Assembly (NCBI GenBank): GCA_002490995.1
Contig: DKVC01000200.1
Coordinates: 1 to 11,999, forward strand
Source: Lachnospiraceae bacterium UBA7188
Lineage (GTDB): Bacteria; Bacillota; Clostridia; Lachnospirales; Lachnospiraceae
Length of the DNA stretch: 11,999 nucleotides
Reading direction: 5' to 3'
This document shows positions 1 through 6,689 of the stretch, one piece after another. Below the pieces are notes generated by a model. It made no database searches, was not told the DNA's origin, and saw only the letters and a list, made by a program, of their open reading frames with translations. Both the position numbers and the translations under genes were made by a program. The stretch's first letter is position 1. Each line of letters opens with the position of its first letter.

Positions 1-23
1 AGCGGTTATTTGTAGACACTTCC
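1..23 (-). repeat. Terminal end of a MITE/IS-like element, cut by the window edge
   Basis: Read on the minus strand, these 23 bases begin GGAAGTGTCTACA and run into AATAACCGCT. The same two blocks occur in that order on the plus strand at 5782-5794 and 5835-5844, separated there by a 40-bp hairpin-bearing insert. The most economical reading is that position 23 is the outer end of a mobile element lying to the left of the window. The GGAAGTGT start resembles the terminal repeats of IS256-family elements; that is from memory and is not proven here. Confidence 0.45.
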
Positions 24-43
24 ATACTCGCGCTCAATAACAT

Positions 44-73
44 TTGCCAACATAAATGTATAACGAGTATAGT
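44..73 (+). promoter_or_regulatory. Possible distal promoter upstream of glmS
   Basis: TTGCCA (44-49) and TATAGT (68-73) are 18 bp apart, a reasonable sigma-A-like pair in an AT-rich stretch. It would give a leader of about 340 nt for glmS. A second TATAAT at 104-109 has no good -35. The closer promoter at 186-215 looks better, so this one is tentative. Confidence 0.28.
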
Positions 74-185
74 TCAAATTTATATAATTCATTTTTGAAG
101 TATTATAATACACCATTTTATCTGCGTCAATTAAGAGGCAGTGTAACTTTTATAAACATTCTGTAAAAAAGAAAGGAGATTTTCC

Positions 186-215
186 TTGCCCGATGACCTG
201 GGGGTGTGGTACAAT
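186..215 (+). promoter_or_regulatory. Likely glmS promoter (extended -10)
   Basis: TTGCCC (186-191) is followed after 18 bp by TACAAT (210-215), and TGG sits immediately before the -10, an extended -10 arrangement. Transcription would start near 222, just ahead of a series of hairpins, leaving a leader of about 200 nt before glmS. This is read from sequence alone. Confidence 0.45.
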
Positions 216-224
216 GAGCCGGAA

Positions 225-373
225 TGCCAGGAAGTGGCAGATTTGTATACATATGTTTCTGATTGTGAGTATATACTGCAGACCGCCAGGATTTACAGTG
301 GTGCCTCCAGTAAAGCAGCTGGCTGGCGGTCTGCAGTTGGGTTGTACTGCAAATTTAACCGGCGTGCAGTATA
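225..373 (+). promoter_or_regulatory. Structured 5' leader of glmS with competing stems
   Basis: The leader holds four nested or competing pairings. TGCCA 225-229 pairs with TGGCA 235-239. A perfect 15-bp stem joins 275-289 with 323-337, whose core is ACCGCCAG/CTGGCGGT. Inside it, TTTAC 292-296 pairs with GTAAA 310-314, and TGG 299-301 with CCA 307-309. The segment TGCAGTATA at 365-373 can pair either with TATACTGCA at 272-280 or with TACTGCA at 345-351, and the first choice breaks the base of the 15-bp stem. I do not see the conserved core of the glmS ribozyme. The geometry fits a regulatory leader, but no ligand or mechanism can be assigned. Confidence 0.45.
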
Positions 374-420
374 AATTCCAGAGCGGATGAATAGCATGAC
401 AGAGGAGGGAGTGTAAGATT

Positions 421-2289
421 ATGTGTGGGATAGTTGGCTTTACAGGAAGGCATCAGGCTGCGCCGATTCTGCTGGACAGCCTGTCGAAACTGGAATACAG
501 GGGATACGATTCCGCCGGACTTGCTGTCCGGGACGGGGATAAGATGGCGGAGATAGTGAAGGCAAAAGGCCGTCTCACAAATCTCGCCGAAAAGACGGAC
601 GGCGGCAATGCCCTGGCTGGTACCTGCGGCATCGGCCATACCAGGTGGGCGACCCACGGGGAGCCCAGCGTTCCCAATGCGCATCCCCATGTCTCCGGGA
701 ACTGCGGCCAGTCCGGTTCCGGGGAGGTGGAATCGGAAGTGGTGGGCGTTCACAACGGTATCATAGAAAATTACCAGGAACTGCGGGAGAAGCTGTTACG
801 GCACGGATATGTTTTTTACAGCCAGACAGACACAGAGGCGGTCATCAAGCTGGTGGATTACTATTATAAAAAATATAAGCTTGGCCCCATTGACGCCATT
901 GCGAAAACCATGGTTCGTGTCCGGGGTTCCTACGCCCTGGAACTGATGTTCAGGGATTACCCGGGCGAGATCTGGGTGGCCCGCAAGGACAGCCCCATGA
1001 TCATCGGCATCACAGACGGGGAGACCTATGTGGCCTCCGATGTGCCGGCCATCCTGAAATATACGAGGAACGTTTATTATATCGACAACCTGGAATTCGC
1101 CAGGCTTGCTCCCGGGGAGGCTGATTTCTACAATCTGAACGGGGATAAAGTGGAAAAGGAGACCACGGAGATCAAGTGGGATGCGGAAGCGGCGGAGAAG
1201 GCCGGGTTCGAGCATTTTATGATGAAGGAAATCCATGAGCAGCCCAAGGCGGTGTCGGATACGCTGAATTCCATGATCAAAAACGGCAGGATCGACCTGG
1301 GCGCCCTGGGCATAACGGATGAGGAGATCCAGGCCATCGGGCAGATTGACATCGTGGCCTGCGGCTCTGCCTGGCATGTGGGCATGGAGGCTCAGTATGT
1401 AATAGAGGATCTGGCGGGAATCCCTGTCCGGGTGGAACTGGCATCGGAATTCCGTTACAGGAGGATGCCCCTGAGGCAGGACACGCTTGTGATCGTCATA
1501 AGCCAGTCCGGGGAGACCGCGGACACCCTTGCCGCCCTCCGCCTGGCAAAGGAGAAAGGACTCAGGACGCTGGCCATTGTCAATGTGGTGGGCAGTTCCA
1601 TCGCCAGGGAGGCCGATCATGTGCTGTATACGCTGGCCGGGCCTGAGATTTCCGTTGCCACCACCAAGGCCTACAGCGCACAGCTTGTGGCAGCCGACTG
1701 CCTGGCAGTGCAGTTTGCATATGTGCGGGGAGCCGTCACGGAGGAGCAGTATGGCAATTATATCTCGGAACTGCTGAGCATTTCGGCGAAAATGGAGCGG
1801 ATTTTGGAGGATAAAGAGCGCATCCAGTGGTTTGCGTCCAAATATGCCAATGCCCATGACGTGTTCTTTATCGGCCGGGGTATTGACTATGCGGTAGGAT
1901 TGGAAGGCAGCCTGAAACTGAAGGAAATTTCGTATATACACAGCGAGGCTTATGCCGCCGGGGAGCTGAAGCACGGAACTATCAGCCTCATCGAAAAGGG
2001 CACCCTGGTGATCGGCATCCTCACCCAGAGCGGACTTTATGAGAAAACGCTCAGCAACATGGTGGAATGCAAGAGCCGTGGAGCCTATCTGATGGGGCTG
2101 ACCACTTTCGGAAAATATGAGACCGAAGACCAGGTGGATTTCACCGTATATGTTCCCAGAGTGGATGAGCATTTCGTGGGGAGCCTTGCCGTGGTGCCGC
2201 TGCAGCTGCTGGGGTACTATGTCAGCGTGGCCAGGGGCCTGGATGTGGATAAGCCCAGGAACCTGGCCAAGAGTGTGACAGTTGAGTGA
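421..2289 (+). CDS. glmS: Glutamine--fructose-6-phosphate aminotransferase (isomerizing), GlmS
   Basis: This cytoplasmic enzyme makes glucosamine-6-phosphate from fructose-6-phosphate and glutamine, the first step toward UDP-GlcNAc, peptidoglycan and teichoic acids. The protein has 622 residues, a little longer than the usual ~600-610. It opens MCGIVGFTG, so Cys2 becomes the N-terminal nucleophile of the Ntn glutaminase domain (about 1-240), which also shows GYDSAG, HTRWATHG and HNGIIENY. Two SIS sugar-isomerase domains follow (about 290-440 and 470-610), with CGSAWHVG at 314-321, SQSGETADT at 361-369 and the conserved end KPRNLAKSVTVE. About 12 extra residues (GNCGQSGSGEVESE region) lie between NAHPHVS and VGVHNG. 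AGGAGG at 403-408 lies 12 bp before the ATG. The gene stands alone, with a structured leader and its own terminator. Confidence 0.97.
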   Translation: MCGIVGFTGRHQAAPILLDSLSKLEYRGYDSAGLAVRDGDKMAEIVKAKGRLTNLAEKTDGGNALAGTCGIGHTRWATHGEPSVPNAHPHVSGNCGQSGSGEVESEVVGVHNGIIENYQELREKLLRHGYVFYSQTDTEAVIKLVDYYYKKYKLGPIDAIAKTMVRVRGSYALELMFRDYPGEIWVARKDSPMIIGITDGETYVASDVPAILKYTRNVYYIDNLEFARLAPGEADFYNLNGDKVEKETTEIKWDAEAAEKAGFEHFMMKEIHEQPKAVSDTLNSMIKNGRIDLGALGITDEEIQAIGQIDIVACGSAWHVGMEAQYVIEDLAGIPVRVELASEFRYRRMPLRQDTLVIVISQSGETADTLAALRLAKEKGLRTLAIVNVVGSSIAREADHVLYTLAGPEISVATTKAYSAQLVAADCLAVQFAYVRGAVTEEQYGNYISELLSISAKMERILEDKERIQWFASKYANAHDVFFIGRGIDYAVGLEGSLKLKEISYIHSEAYAAGELKHGTISLIEKGTLVIGILTQSGLYEKTLSNMVECKSRGAYLMGLTTFGKYETEDQVDFTVYVPRVDEHFVGSLAVVPLQLLGYYVSVARGLDVDKPRNLAKSVTVE

Positions 2290-2303
2290 GGCTTCGGAAA
2301 AAT

Positions 2304-2345
2304 ACGGGGCTGCCGCACAAAACCATGCGGAACAGCCCCGTTTCT
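2304..2345. terminator. Bidirectional intrinsic terminator between convergent genes
   Basis: ACGGGGCTG (2304-2312) pairs perfectly with CAGCCCCGT (2333-2341). An inner CCGCA/TGCGG stem (2313-2317 with 2326-2330) closes an 8-nt loop. The plus strand continues as TTTCT after the stem; the minus strand continues as ATTTTT. It lies 15 bp after the glmS stop and 30 bp past the stop of the facing gene, so it probably serves both. Confidence 0.85.
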
Positions 2346-2370
2346 ACGAGTCAGACAACAATTTCCATAT

Positions 2371-3498
2371 TTACGGCTGGCCCCCAACAGGTGAATCCCC
2401 GGCAGGTGCAGCTGAAGGCTCTGCTGCAGTGTGCTCACAGGTATTGTAGCGCAGCTGCAGGAACTGCGAGCGGTCCTTATTGTAGAGCTTCTTCAGCTCG
2501 TCGGAGTATCCTACAACAACCCAGGGAAGCATGGTATTGATCAGGGTAAGCATATCCTGGGCGATGGATTCATTGGCAACCGGGAAGGTGTGTCCCTTGG
2601 GAGTAATCTCGTCAAAAATCATTACATTGTAAGTAGTTCCGGTCTTGACGCCGTTGGTGCGGTGGGTGACGGTATTCTGGTAAGCCCACATGATTTTATT
2701 GTTGGGAATTGCCCTGGCGTCGGAGCCGGAGATATAGTAGGTCATCAGGCGCCCCATCTTCAGTGTGCCTTTCTTGTCGAAGGATTTGGCGCTGCGGTAA
2801 TCGGAATCAATCATGGACTCGGAGTAACCGGCTGCGGCGATATCCTTCCGAAGCTTCTTCAGGGAGCTGCCGCCTGCCACCTTCGCGACCCGGAAGATAC
2901 CGAAAATCAGCAGGAATGCGCCAAGGGCAAAAAGCGCGATGTAGACGACGTTCATGCTGGTTTTGCTGGCGAATACATTGATGTAATAAGGGATCGTTGC
3001 TTCATCAATCTCTTCGTCCGTCAGCCCGACCTGTTTGAGATAGCTTCTTAAATAAGAAGACTCTTCCGAATCCAGCTTCTTAATTTTACCGCTCAGCAGG
3101 ACGGGCTCGGAAGCTGCCTGGGTGGCCAGGGTAGCCTCGGTGAGGGTATCCATCGCACTCTCATAGCCTGCGGGAACTTTTACGGACATGTAGCGCCAGT
3201 CGGTGGCATATATGTCGCCGGTGGGGATGAGGTAATAGAGATGCGTAATTCTTTCACGGCCGGTTTTAGTATTGCGTTCATAGGCTTGCAGATAGCAGCC
3301 GAAGCTTTCCGCCAGATTTACATCCACCAGCTGACTCTTAATCTGTCCGGGTGCCAGTTTTGTGAAATCCACGTAACCTGTGGCGGCATAGAACGCATCC
3401 ATGGCATTCCACCCGGCCAGCCCCAGGCCTGCGATAATCAGGATAATGGACCAGAGCAGGGAGCTTTTGAGTATTTTCTTTTTCAGTTCTTCAAACAT
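2371..3498 (-). CDS. Two-pass membrane protein of unknown function (DUF6709-like)
   Basis: I read 375 residues starting MFEELKKKIL. This start is chosen because GGAGG (3508-3512) lies 9 bp upstream, while the in-frame ATG at 3543 falls inside the promoter. Residues 13-30 and about 183-203 are hydrophobic membrane segments. Between them is a ~150-residue soluble loop, and a C-terminal soluble domain follows, containing PWVVVGYSDELKKLY and ending in a Pro/Ala-rich tail. The architecture recalls the uncharacterised Lachnospiraceae family called DUF6709, from memory and not verified. No catalytic motif is visible. It has its own promoter, faces glmS, and does not appear to belong to an operon. 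A role in the envelope is only a guess from topology. Confidence 0.85.
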   Translation of the reverse strand: MFEELKKKILKSSLLWSIILIIAGLGLAGWNAMDAFYAATGYVDFTKLAPGQIKSQLVDVNLAESFGCYLQAYERNTKTGRERITHLYYLIPTGDIYATDWRYMSVKVPAGYESAMDTLTEATLATQAASEPVLLSGKIKKLDSEESSYLRSYLKQVGLTDEEIDEATIPYYINVFASKTSMNVVYIALFALGAFLLIFGIFRVAKVAGGSSLKKLRKDIAAAGYSESMIDSDYRSAKSFDKKGTLKMGRLMTYYISGSDARAIPNNKIMWAYQNTVTHRTNGVKTGTTYNVMIFDEITPKGHTFPVANESIAQDMLTLINTMLPWVVVGYSDELKKLYNKDRSQFLQLRYNTCEHTAAEPSAAPAGDSPVGGQP

Positions 3499-3533
3499 TT
3501 CCTTTTTCCTCCGCATTTTATACTCTCTGATAT

Positions 3534-3562
3534 ATATTACCACCGGATTATTTGGATTTCAA
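3534..3562 (-). promoter_or_regulatory. Promoter of the two-pass membrane protein gene
   Basis: On the minus strand TTGAAA (3562-3557) is followed by a 17-bp spacer and TAATAT (3539-3534), in an AT-rich context. Transcription would begin about 7 bp further, some 25-30 nt before the start codon at 3498. The promoter excludes translation from the longer in-frame ATG at 3543, which lies in the spacer. Confidence 0.6.
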
Positions 3563-3600
3563 GATGAAAAAGGATGGAAAAATGTTTTATCATATGAATA

Positions 3601-3629
3601 TTTACAGAAAGGAAAGAATCGGGTACAAT
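3601..3629 (+). promoter_or_regulatory. Promoter left in front of the M3 peptidase remnant
   Basis: TTTACA (3601-3606), a 17-bp spacer and TACAAT (3624-3629) make a good sigma-A-like promoter. It points at the short remnant beginning at 3689 and is probably the original promoter of the lost gene. Confidence 0.5.
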
Positions 3630-3688
3630 AAAGGAAAAGCGCGTGATTATGGGAAAGAAAAGGAAAGCGCAGAAGAGAGGTTGACAGG

Positions 3689-3787
3689 ATGAAGTTTAAG
3701 GATATGCAGTACCGGCGTGTGGACTTTGAGCAGGTGGAAAAGGGTAGGAGGGTACTGCTGTATCAAAAATATTGTGGAAAAACTTGA
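3689..3787 (+). pseudogene. N-terminal remnant of an M3-family oligoendopeptidase
   Basis: An ATG at 3689 opens a 32-codon reading frame beginning MKFKDMQYRRVDFEQVEK and stopping at 3787. The pattern MKFKDM-Y-R-D-E-V-K closely matches how I remember the N-terminus of Lachnospiraceae M3-family (PepF-like) zinc oligoendopeptidases, which are normally about 560-600 residues long. After residue 18 the resemblance ends (GRRVLLYQKYCGKT, then stop), as expected at a deletion junction. The HExxH catalytic region is absent. A purine-rich stretch (AGAGAGG, 3674-3680) and a good promoter remain upstream. The alternative is an unrelated small ORF. The identification is from memory and covers only about 18 residues. 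Confidence 0.5.
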
Positions 3788-3804
3788 AAAATATGTGAAA
3801 TAGC

Positions 3805-3833
3805 TTCCCATTTCGCGGAAAATGCTGTAAAAT
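3805..3833 (+). promoter_or_regulatory. Possible promoter of the foldase-like gene
   Basis: TTCCCA (3805-3810) and TAAAAT (3828-3833) are 17 bp apart, with TG directly before the -10. The start would lie near 3840, giving a leader of about 100 nt. The -35 matches only 4 of 6 consensus bases. Confidence 0.4.
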
Positions 3834-3938
3834 ATATATTCGTGGTTCACGGGCACACAGGAAGCCGGTAAACAGCTGCAGAGGGAAAGCTTCGTTTATA
3901 CGGAAAAGTGAAAATAAGGGAAGGGAGACTGAAACATC

Positions 3939-5645
3939 ATGCCTAAAAAGGAAACACAGAATACCGGACAGGAGCCGGAAAAGGTAGTTACAAAATATGA
4001 CCTGAAAATGCAGAGACGGAAGGAGCAGAAGGAAAAAGCAGCCAGGGAAGAGAAAATCAGCCGGATGATAGGAATCCTGGTGGTGGTTGCCCTGGTATGT
4101 ATCGTACTTTCCTTCCCCATTCGGAATTATCTCACCGTCAACGGGACCTATGCCACGGTGAACGGGGAGAAGATATCCAGAGTGGAGTTTGATTTTAACT
4201 ATTATGTGGCACGTACCAGTTATCTCAACCAGTACGGCGCTTATCTGAGTTATTTCGGGCTGGATACGAGCAGAGACATCGATTCACAGATGTATTCGGA
4301 TACGCTTACCTGGGGTGACTATTTTGACGAGATGGCGGTAGAGAATATCGCGCGCAGCAAGGCTCTTAAGAAAGAAGCACAGGCAGAGAACTTTGTCCAT
4401 GATGTCACTGAAGATTACAAGGAGTTTCAGGAATCGTTGAAGAATGTGGCTTCTGATGCCGGCACCACAGTGAAGAACTATCTGAAAGAGCTGTACGGGC
4501 CATATGCTACGGAGAGCAGGGTGAAGCCTTATCTGGAAGATAATTTCTATGTCAGCGCTTACGGCGAGGTGATTGCGGACAGGCTTACACCTTCCCAGGA
4601 AGAAATTCAGAGTTATTATGACGAAAATAAGGCGAGCTATGATTCCGTTAACTATTACAGTGAGATCATAGATGCGGAACTGCCCACTGAACCTACAGAA
4701 CTGGCTGACCCGGTGGAGCCGGAGGAGGGTGAGGCGGAAAGCACCGAAGGAGAGGACGAAACCGAGGAAGCTTACCAGCCTTCGGAAGCCGAAATTGCCG
4801 CTGCCATGGAAAAGGCGAAAACGGAGGCGGACAGTCGGGAAGGCACTGTCATGACGGAGGGTGAGCTGAACACCAATGTAAGACAGTCTGCTGTCAGCAG
4901 TCTGATCAGCAGCTGGCTGTTCGATGAAGAGAGAAAACAGGGTGATACTACCGTGATTGAAGATTCCACAAATCACAGATACTATGTGGTAGGATTCGAG
5001 AGCCGTTATCTGGATGAGACACCCTCTGTGGATGTGCGCGTGACGCTGACGGCAGAGGATAACGGACAGGCCATTCTGGATGAGTGGAAGGGCGGCGCCG
5101 CTACCGAGGAAAGCTTTGCTGAAATCTGTGACAAATACAATGATCCGGAAATCACATCTGTTGAGGGAGGTTTGCTGGAAGGCGTACTGGTTTCCGATAT
5201 GCCTCAGGAACTGGCCGACTGGATGGGAGACAGCGCACGCACAGCAGGTGACACGACTGTCATTTCTCCTGCATCCGAACAGTATACTTATGTAGTGTAT
5301 TATGTAGGTACCAATGATGCCGGATGGATCCAGAGTATCAGGACGACGCTGCGGAACGAGAAGGTTTCGGAATATATGGAAGCCTTTACGGAAAATATAG
5401 ACGTACAGGATCCGGGGGATAATCTGCGCTATCTGGATATCCGTGCGGCAGAGGAAGCGGCAGCGGCAAGCTCAGAGGCGGCAGCCGAGGATTCCGGGGG
5501 AGCGGATTCGTCAGAGGCAGGCGCTGAGAATTCTGAAGGAGCGAATTCGTCAGAGGCAGGCGCTGAAAATTCTGAAGGAGCGGATTCCTCTGAGGCGGAT
5601 TCTGAAAGCAGTTCCTCCGAAGGTGAGGCGGATTCTGAGGGCTGA
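3939..5645 (+). CDS. Membrane-anchored PrsA/SurA-like foldase (peptidyl-prolyl isomerase family)
   Basis: The 568-residue protein begins with a charged cytoplasmic segment (about 1-42, many Lys/Arg/Glu). One membrane helix follows (about 43-61, MIGILVVVALVCIVL), so the rest lies outside the cell. No lipobox is present, unlike classical PrsA lipoproteins. Residues from about 70 (YATVNGEKISRVEFDFNYY) match the SurA/PrsA N-terminal chaperone pattern. An acidic insert (about 253-285) interrupts the middle. Residues about 365-490 look like a parvulin-type rotamase domain, with EGGLLEG near 409 and a final YTYVVYYVG strand. The tail (about 505-568) is Ser/Glu/Ala-rich, with 13-residue repeats. It probably helps fold secreted proteins. 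Isomerase activity is uncertain because the domain is divergent. GGGAG at 3923-3927 precedes the ATG. Confidence 0.8.
   Translation: MPKKETQNTGQEPEKVVTKYDLKMQRRKEQKEKAAREEKISRMIGILVVVALVCIVLSFPIRNYLTVNGTYATVNGEKISRVEFDFNYYVARTSYLNQYGAYLSYFGLDTSRDIDSQMYSDTLTWGDYFDEMAVENIARSKALKKEAQAENFVHDVTEDYKEFQESLKNVASDAGTTVKNYLKELYGPYATESRVKPYLEDNFYVSAYGEVIADRLTPSQEEIQSYYDENKASYDSVNYYSEIIDAELPTEPTELADPVEPEEGEAESTEGEDETEEAYQPSEAEIAAAMEKAKTEADSREGTVMTEGELNTNVRQSAVSSLISSWLFDEERKQGDTTVIEDSTNHRYYVVGFESRYLDETPSVDVRVTLTAEDNGQAILDEWKGGAATEESFAEICDKYNDPEITSVEGGLLEGVLVSDMPQELADWMGDSARTAGDTTVISPASEQYTYVVYYVGTNDAGWIQSIRTTLRNEKVSEYMEAFTENIDVQDPGDNLRYLDIRAAEEAAAASSEAAAEDSGGADSSEAGAENSEGANSSEAGAENSEGADSSEADSESSSSEGEADSEG
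5502..5618 (+). repeat. 39-bp tandem repeat coding for 13-residue tail units
   Basis: Units start at 5502, 5541 and 5580. The first two are nearly identical, and the third matches well only in its first half. They encode ADSSEAGAENSEG, ANSSEAGAENSEG and ADSSEADSESSSS in the tail of the foldase-like protein. The period is a multiple of three, so gain or loss of a unit keeps frame. Confidence 0.9.
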
Positions 5646-5781
5646 CACTGTAACCGGCGCAACCGGATGAAAATGAAGTATTTTGACGGCCTGTTTCAGG
5701 TGTCGGGATGAGAGGTTCTGCATCTGCGTGTCTGCAGGTATGGCGATTGTGGATTGTCATTGTCTGAGGTGCCGCAGGTAA

Positions 5782-5912
5782 GGAAGTGTCTACAGATTAC
5801 AGGAACCGCTTCGCGAACCCTGTAATCCAAGAGAAATAACCGCTGCAAGTTCATAGCGGGTTTTATTGTATTTCCGGGGTTTTGCCTGAATAAGCTGCAG
5901 CGGTTATCTTCC
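5782..5912 (+). mobile_element. MITE-like element related to the left edge of the window
   Basis: The 372-bp gap between genes (5646-6017) contains this 131-bp element. It starts GGAAGTGTCTACA (5782-5794) and contains a perfect 12-bp inverted pair, ATAACCGCTGCA (5836-5847) with TGCAGCGGTTAT (5896-5907), followed by CTTCC (5908-5912). The right end equals the sequence at 1-23 minus 9 internal bases (TTGTAGACA). The left end carries an additional hairpin, GATTACAGG (5795-5803) with CCTGTAATC (5819-5827), around a TTCGCGAA core. It encodes no protein. No convincing target duplication flanks it. Interpretation: a decayed non-autonomous element, one end altered by insertion and the other by deletion. 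Confidence 0.5.
5834..5867 (+). terminator. Weak terminator-like hairpin inside the MITE-like element
   Basis: CCGCT (5840-5844) pairs with AGCGG (5855-5859) across a 10-nt loop. GTTTTATT follows, and an A-rich stretch precedes the stem. It could end transcripts from the foldase-like gene, whose stop is about 190 bp upstream. The stem is only 5 bp, and its left arm can pair with 5896-5907 instead. Confidence 0.35.
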
Positions 5913-5962
5913 GGCAATTCCTAAAGACGGCGGCTGCACCCACATGGTTCCGCAAGTATCTG

Positions 5963-5991
5963 TTGCAGTAAAACGCAAAGTAGTGTAAAAT
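5963..5991 (+). promoter_or_regulatory. Promoter of the two-component operon
   Basis: TTGCAG (5963-5968), a 17-bp spacer and TAAAAT (5986-5991) precede the response regulator, with TG immediately before the -10. A further TACAAT lies at 5994-5999. The leader would be only about 20 nt, carrying the AAGGAGG at 6002-6008. Confidence 0.55.
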
Positions 5992-6017
5992 GATACAATT
6001 CAAGGAGGTCTTGCCAT

Positions 6018-6689
6018 ATGTCCTACCGTATATTGATAATCGATGATGAGATAGAGGTTGCATCCATGCTCCAGAGCTTCCTGCAAAGGAAATCCTACCA
6101 GGCAGAGTTCTGCCTGGATGGCGCCGATGCAATACGCATGGCAGCAAGCCAGCCGGATCTGATCCTGCTGGACATCAACATGCCGCAGATAGACGGAATC
6201 GAAGTCTGCCGGGCGATACGGGATTCCGTCTCCTGCCCCATCCTGTTCCTGACAGCCAGGGACCAGGAGTCTGATAAAATAGAGGGTTTCTCGGCAGGCG
6301 GCGACGACTATATCGTAAAGCCTTTTTCCCTGCCGGAGCTGAATGCACGAATCGAGGCGCACCTGCGCAGGGAACGCCGTGAAAAGATGATCCAGAGAAA
6401 AGTATTCGGAGACATAACCATAGATTACTCAGCCCGGGTAATCTATGTCCGCGGGGAAAAGATACATTTCAACCGTAAGGAATATGAAATCATATGCCTG
6501 CTCTCCCTGAACCGGGGCCAGACTTTTGAGCGCGGAAAGATTTACGACAGGGTCTGGGGACTTGAGGGAAGCGGCGACGACACAGTGATCATGGAACACA
6601 TCCGCAAAATCCGCCAGAAATTTACAGGCGCCGGATGCGGGCCATGCATAGAAACAGTATGGGGGATAGGATATAAATGGATAGGATAA
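6018..6689 (+). CDS. OmpR/PhoB-family response regulator
   Basis: The 223-residue protein is a transcription factor switched by phosphorylation. The receiver domain (about 1-120) has the acidic pair D9/D10, phospho-acceptor D52 in LILLDINMP, the switch residue T79 in LFLTARD, and K101 in YIVKPF. The C-terminal winged-helix DNA-binding domain (about 125-223) ends in the typical ETVWGIGYKW. AAGGAGG lies 9 bp before the ATG. The 3' end overlaps the next gene by 13 bp, indicating translational coupling with its kinase. Target genes are not known; the direct repeats at 8010-8031 before the lipoprotein gene are one candidate site. I give no gene symbol because this family has many members with different targets. 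Confidence 0.95.
   Translation: MSYRILIIDDEIEVASMLQSFLQRKSYQAEFCLDGADAIRMAASQPDLILLDINMPQIDGIEVCRAIRDSVSCPILFLTARDQESDKIEGFSAGGDDYIVKPFSLPELNARIEAHLRRERREKMIQRKVFGDITIDYSARVIYVRGEKIHFNRKEYEIICLLSLNRGQTFERGKIYDRVWGLEGSGDDTVIMEHIRKIRQKFTGAGCGPCIETVWGIGYKWIG

Noticed and set aside
186..374. 62-codon frame starting at TTG with AAAGGAG upstream
   Set aside because: It spans the promoter pair 186-215 and the inverted repeats of the glmS leader, has no recognisable protein features, and uses a rare start. The RNA structure explains the sequence better.
193..390. 65-codon frame in another register of the glmS leader
   Set aside because: The only nearby AAAGGAG is 14 bp away, and the frame overlaps the hairpins. 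It is probably a shadow.
180..420. glmS ribozyme
   Set aside because: The hallmark core segments (AGCGCC start, GACGAGG) were looked for and not found. An Infernal run would settle it.
796..2172. 458-codon open frame antisense to glmS
   Set aside because: It lies wholly inside glmS on the other strand. Its composition is a shadow of the GC-biased third positions of a certain gene, and it has no motif.
2431..3051. 206-codon frame antisense to the membrane-protein gene
   Set aside because: The opposite strand has a promoter, ribosome binding site and membrane segments; this frame has none.
5502..5618. CRISPR-like array
   Set aside because: The 39-bp units are contiguous, without spacers, in frame within a coding region. 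They are a protein tail repeat.
5668..5712. 14-codon frame MKMKYFDGLFQVSG after the foldase-like gene
   Set aside because: Too short, no ribosome binding site, and no match I can name. It may be chance or a gene remnant.
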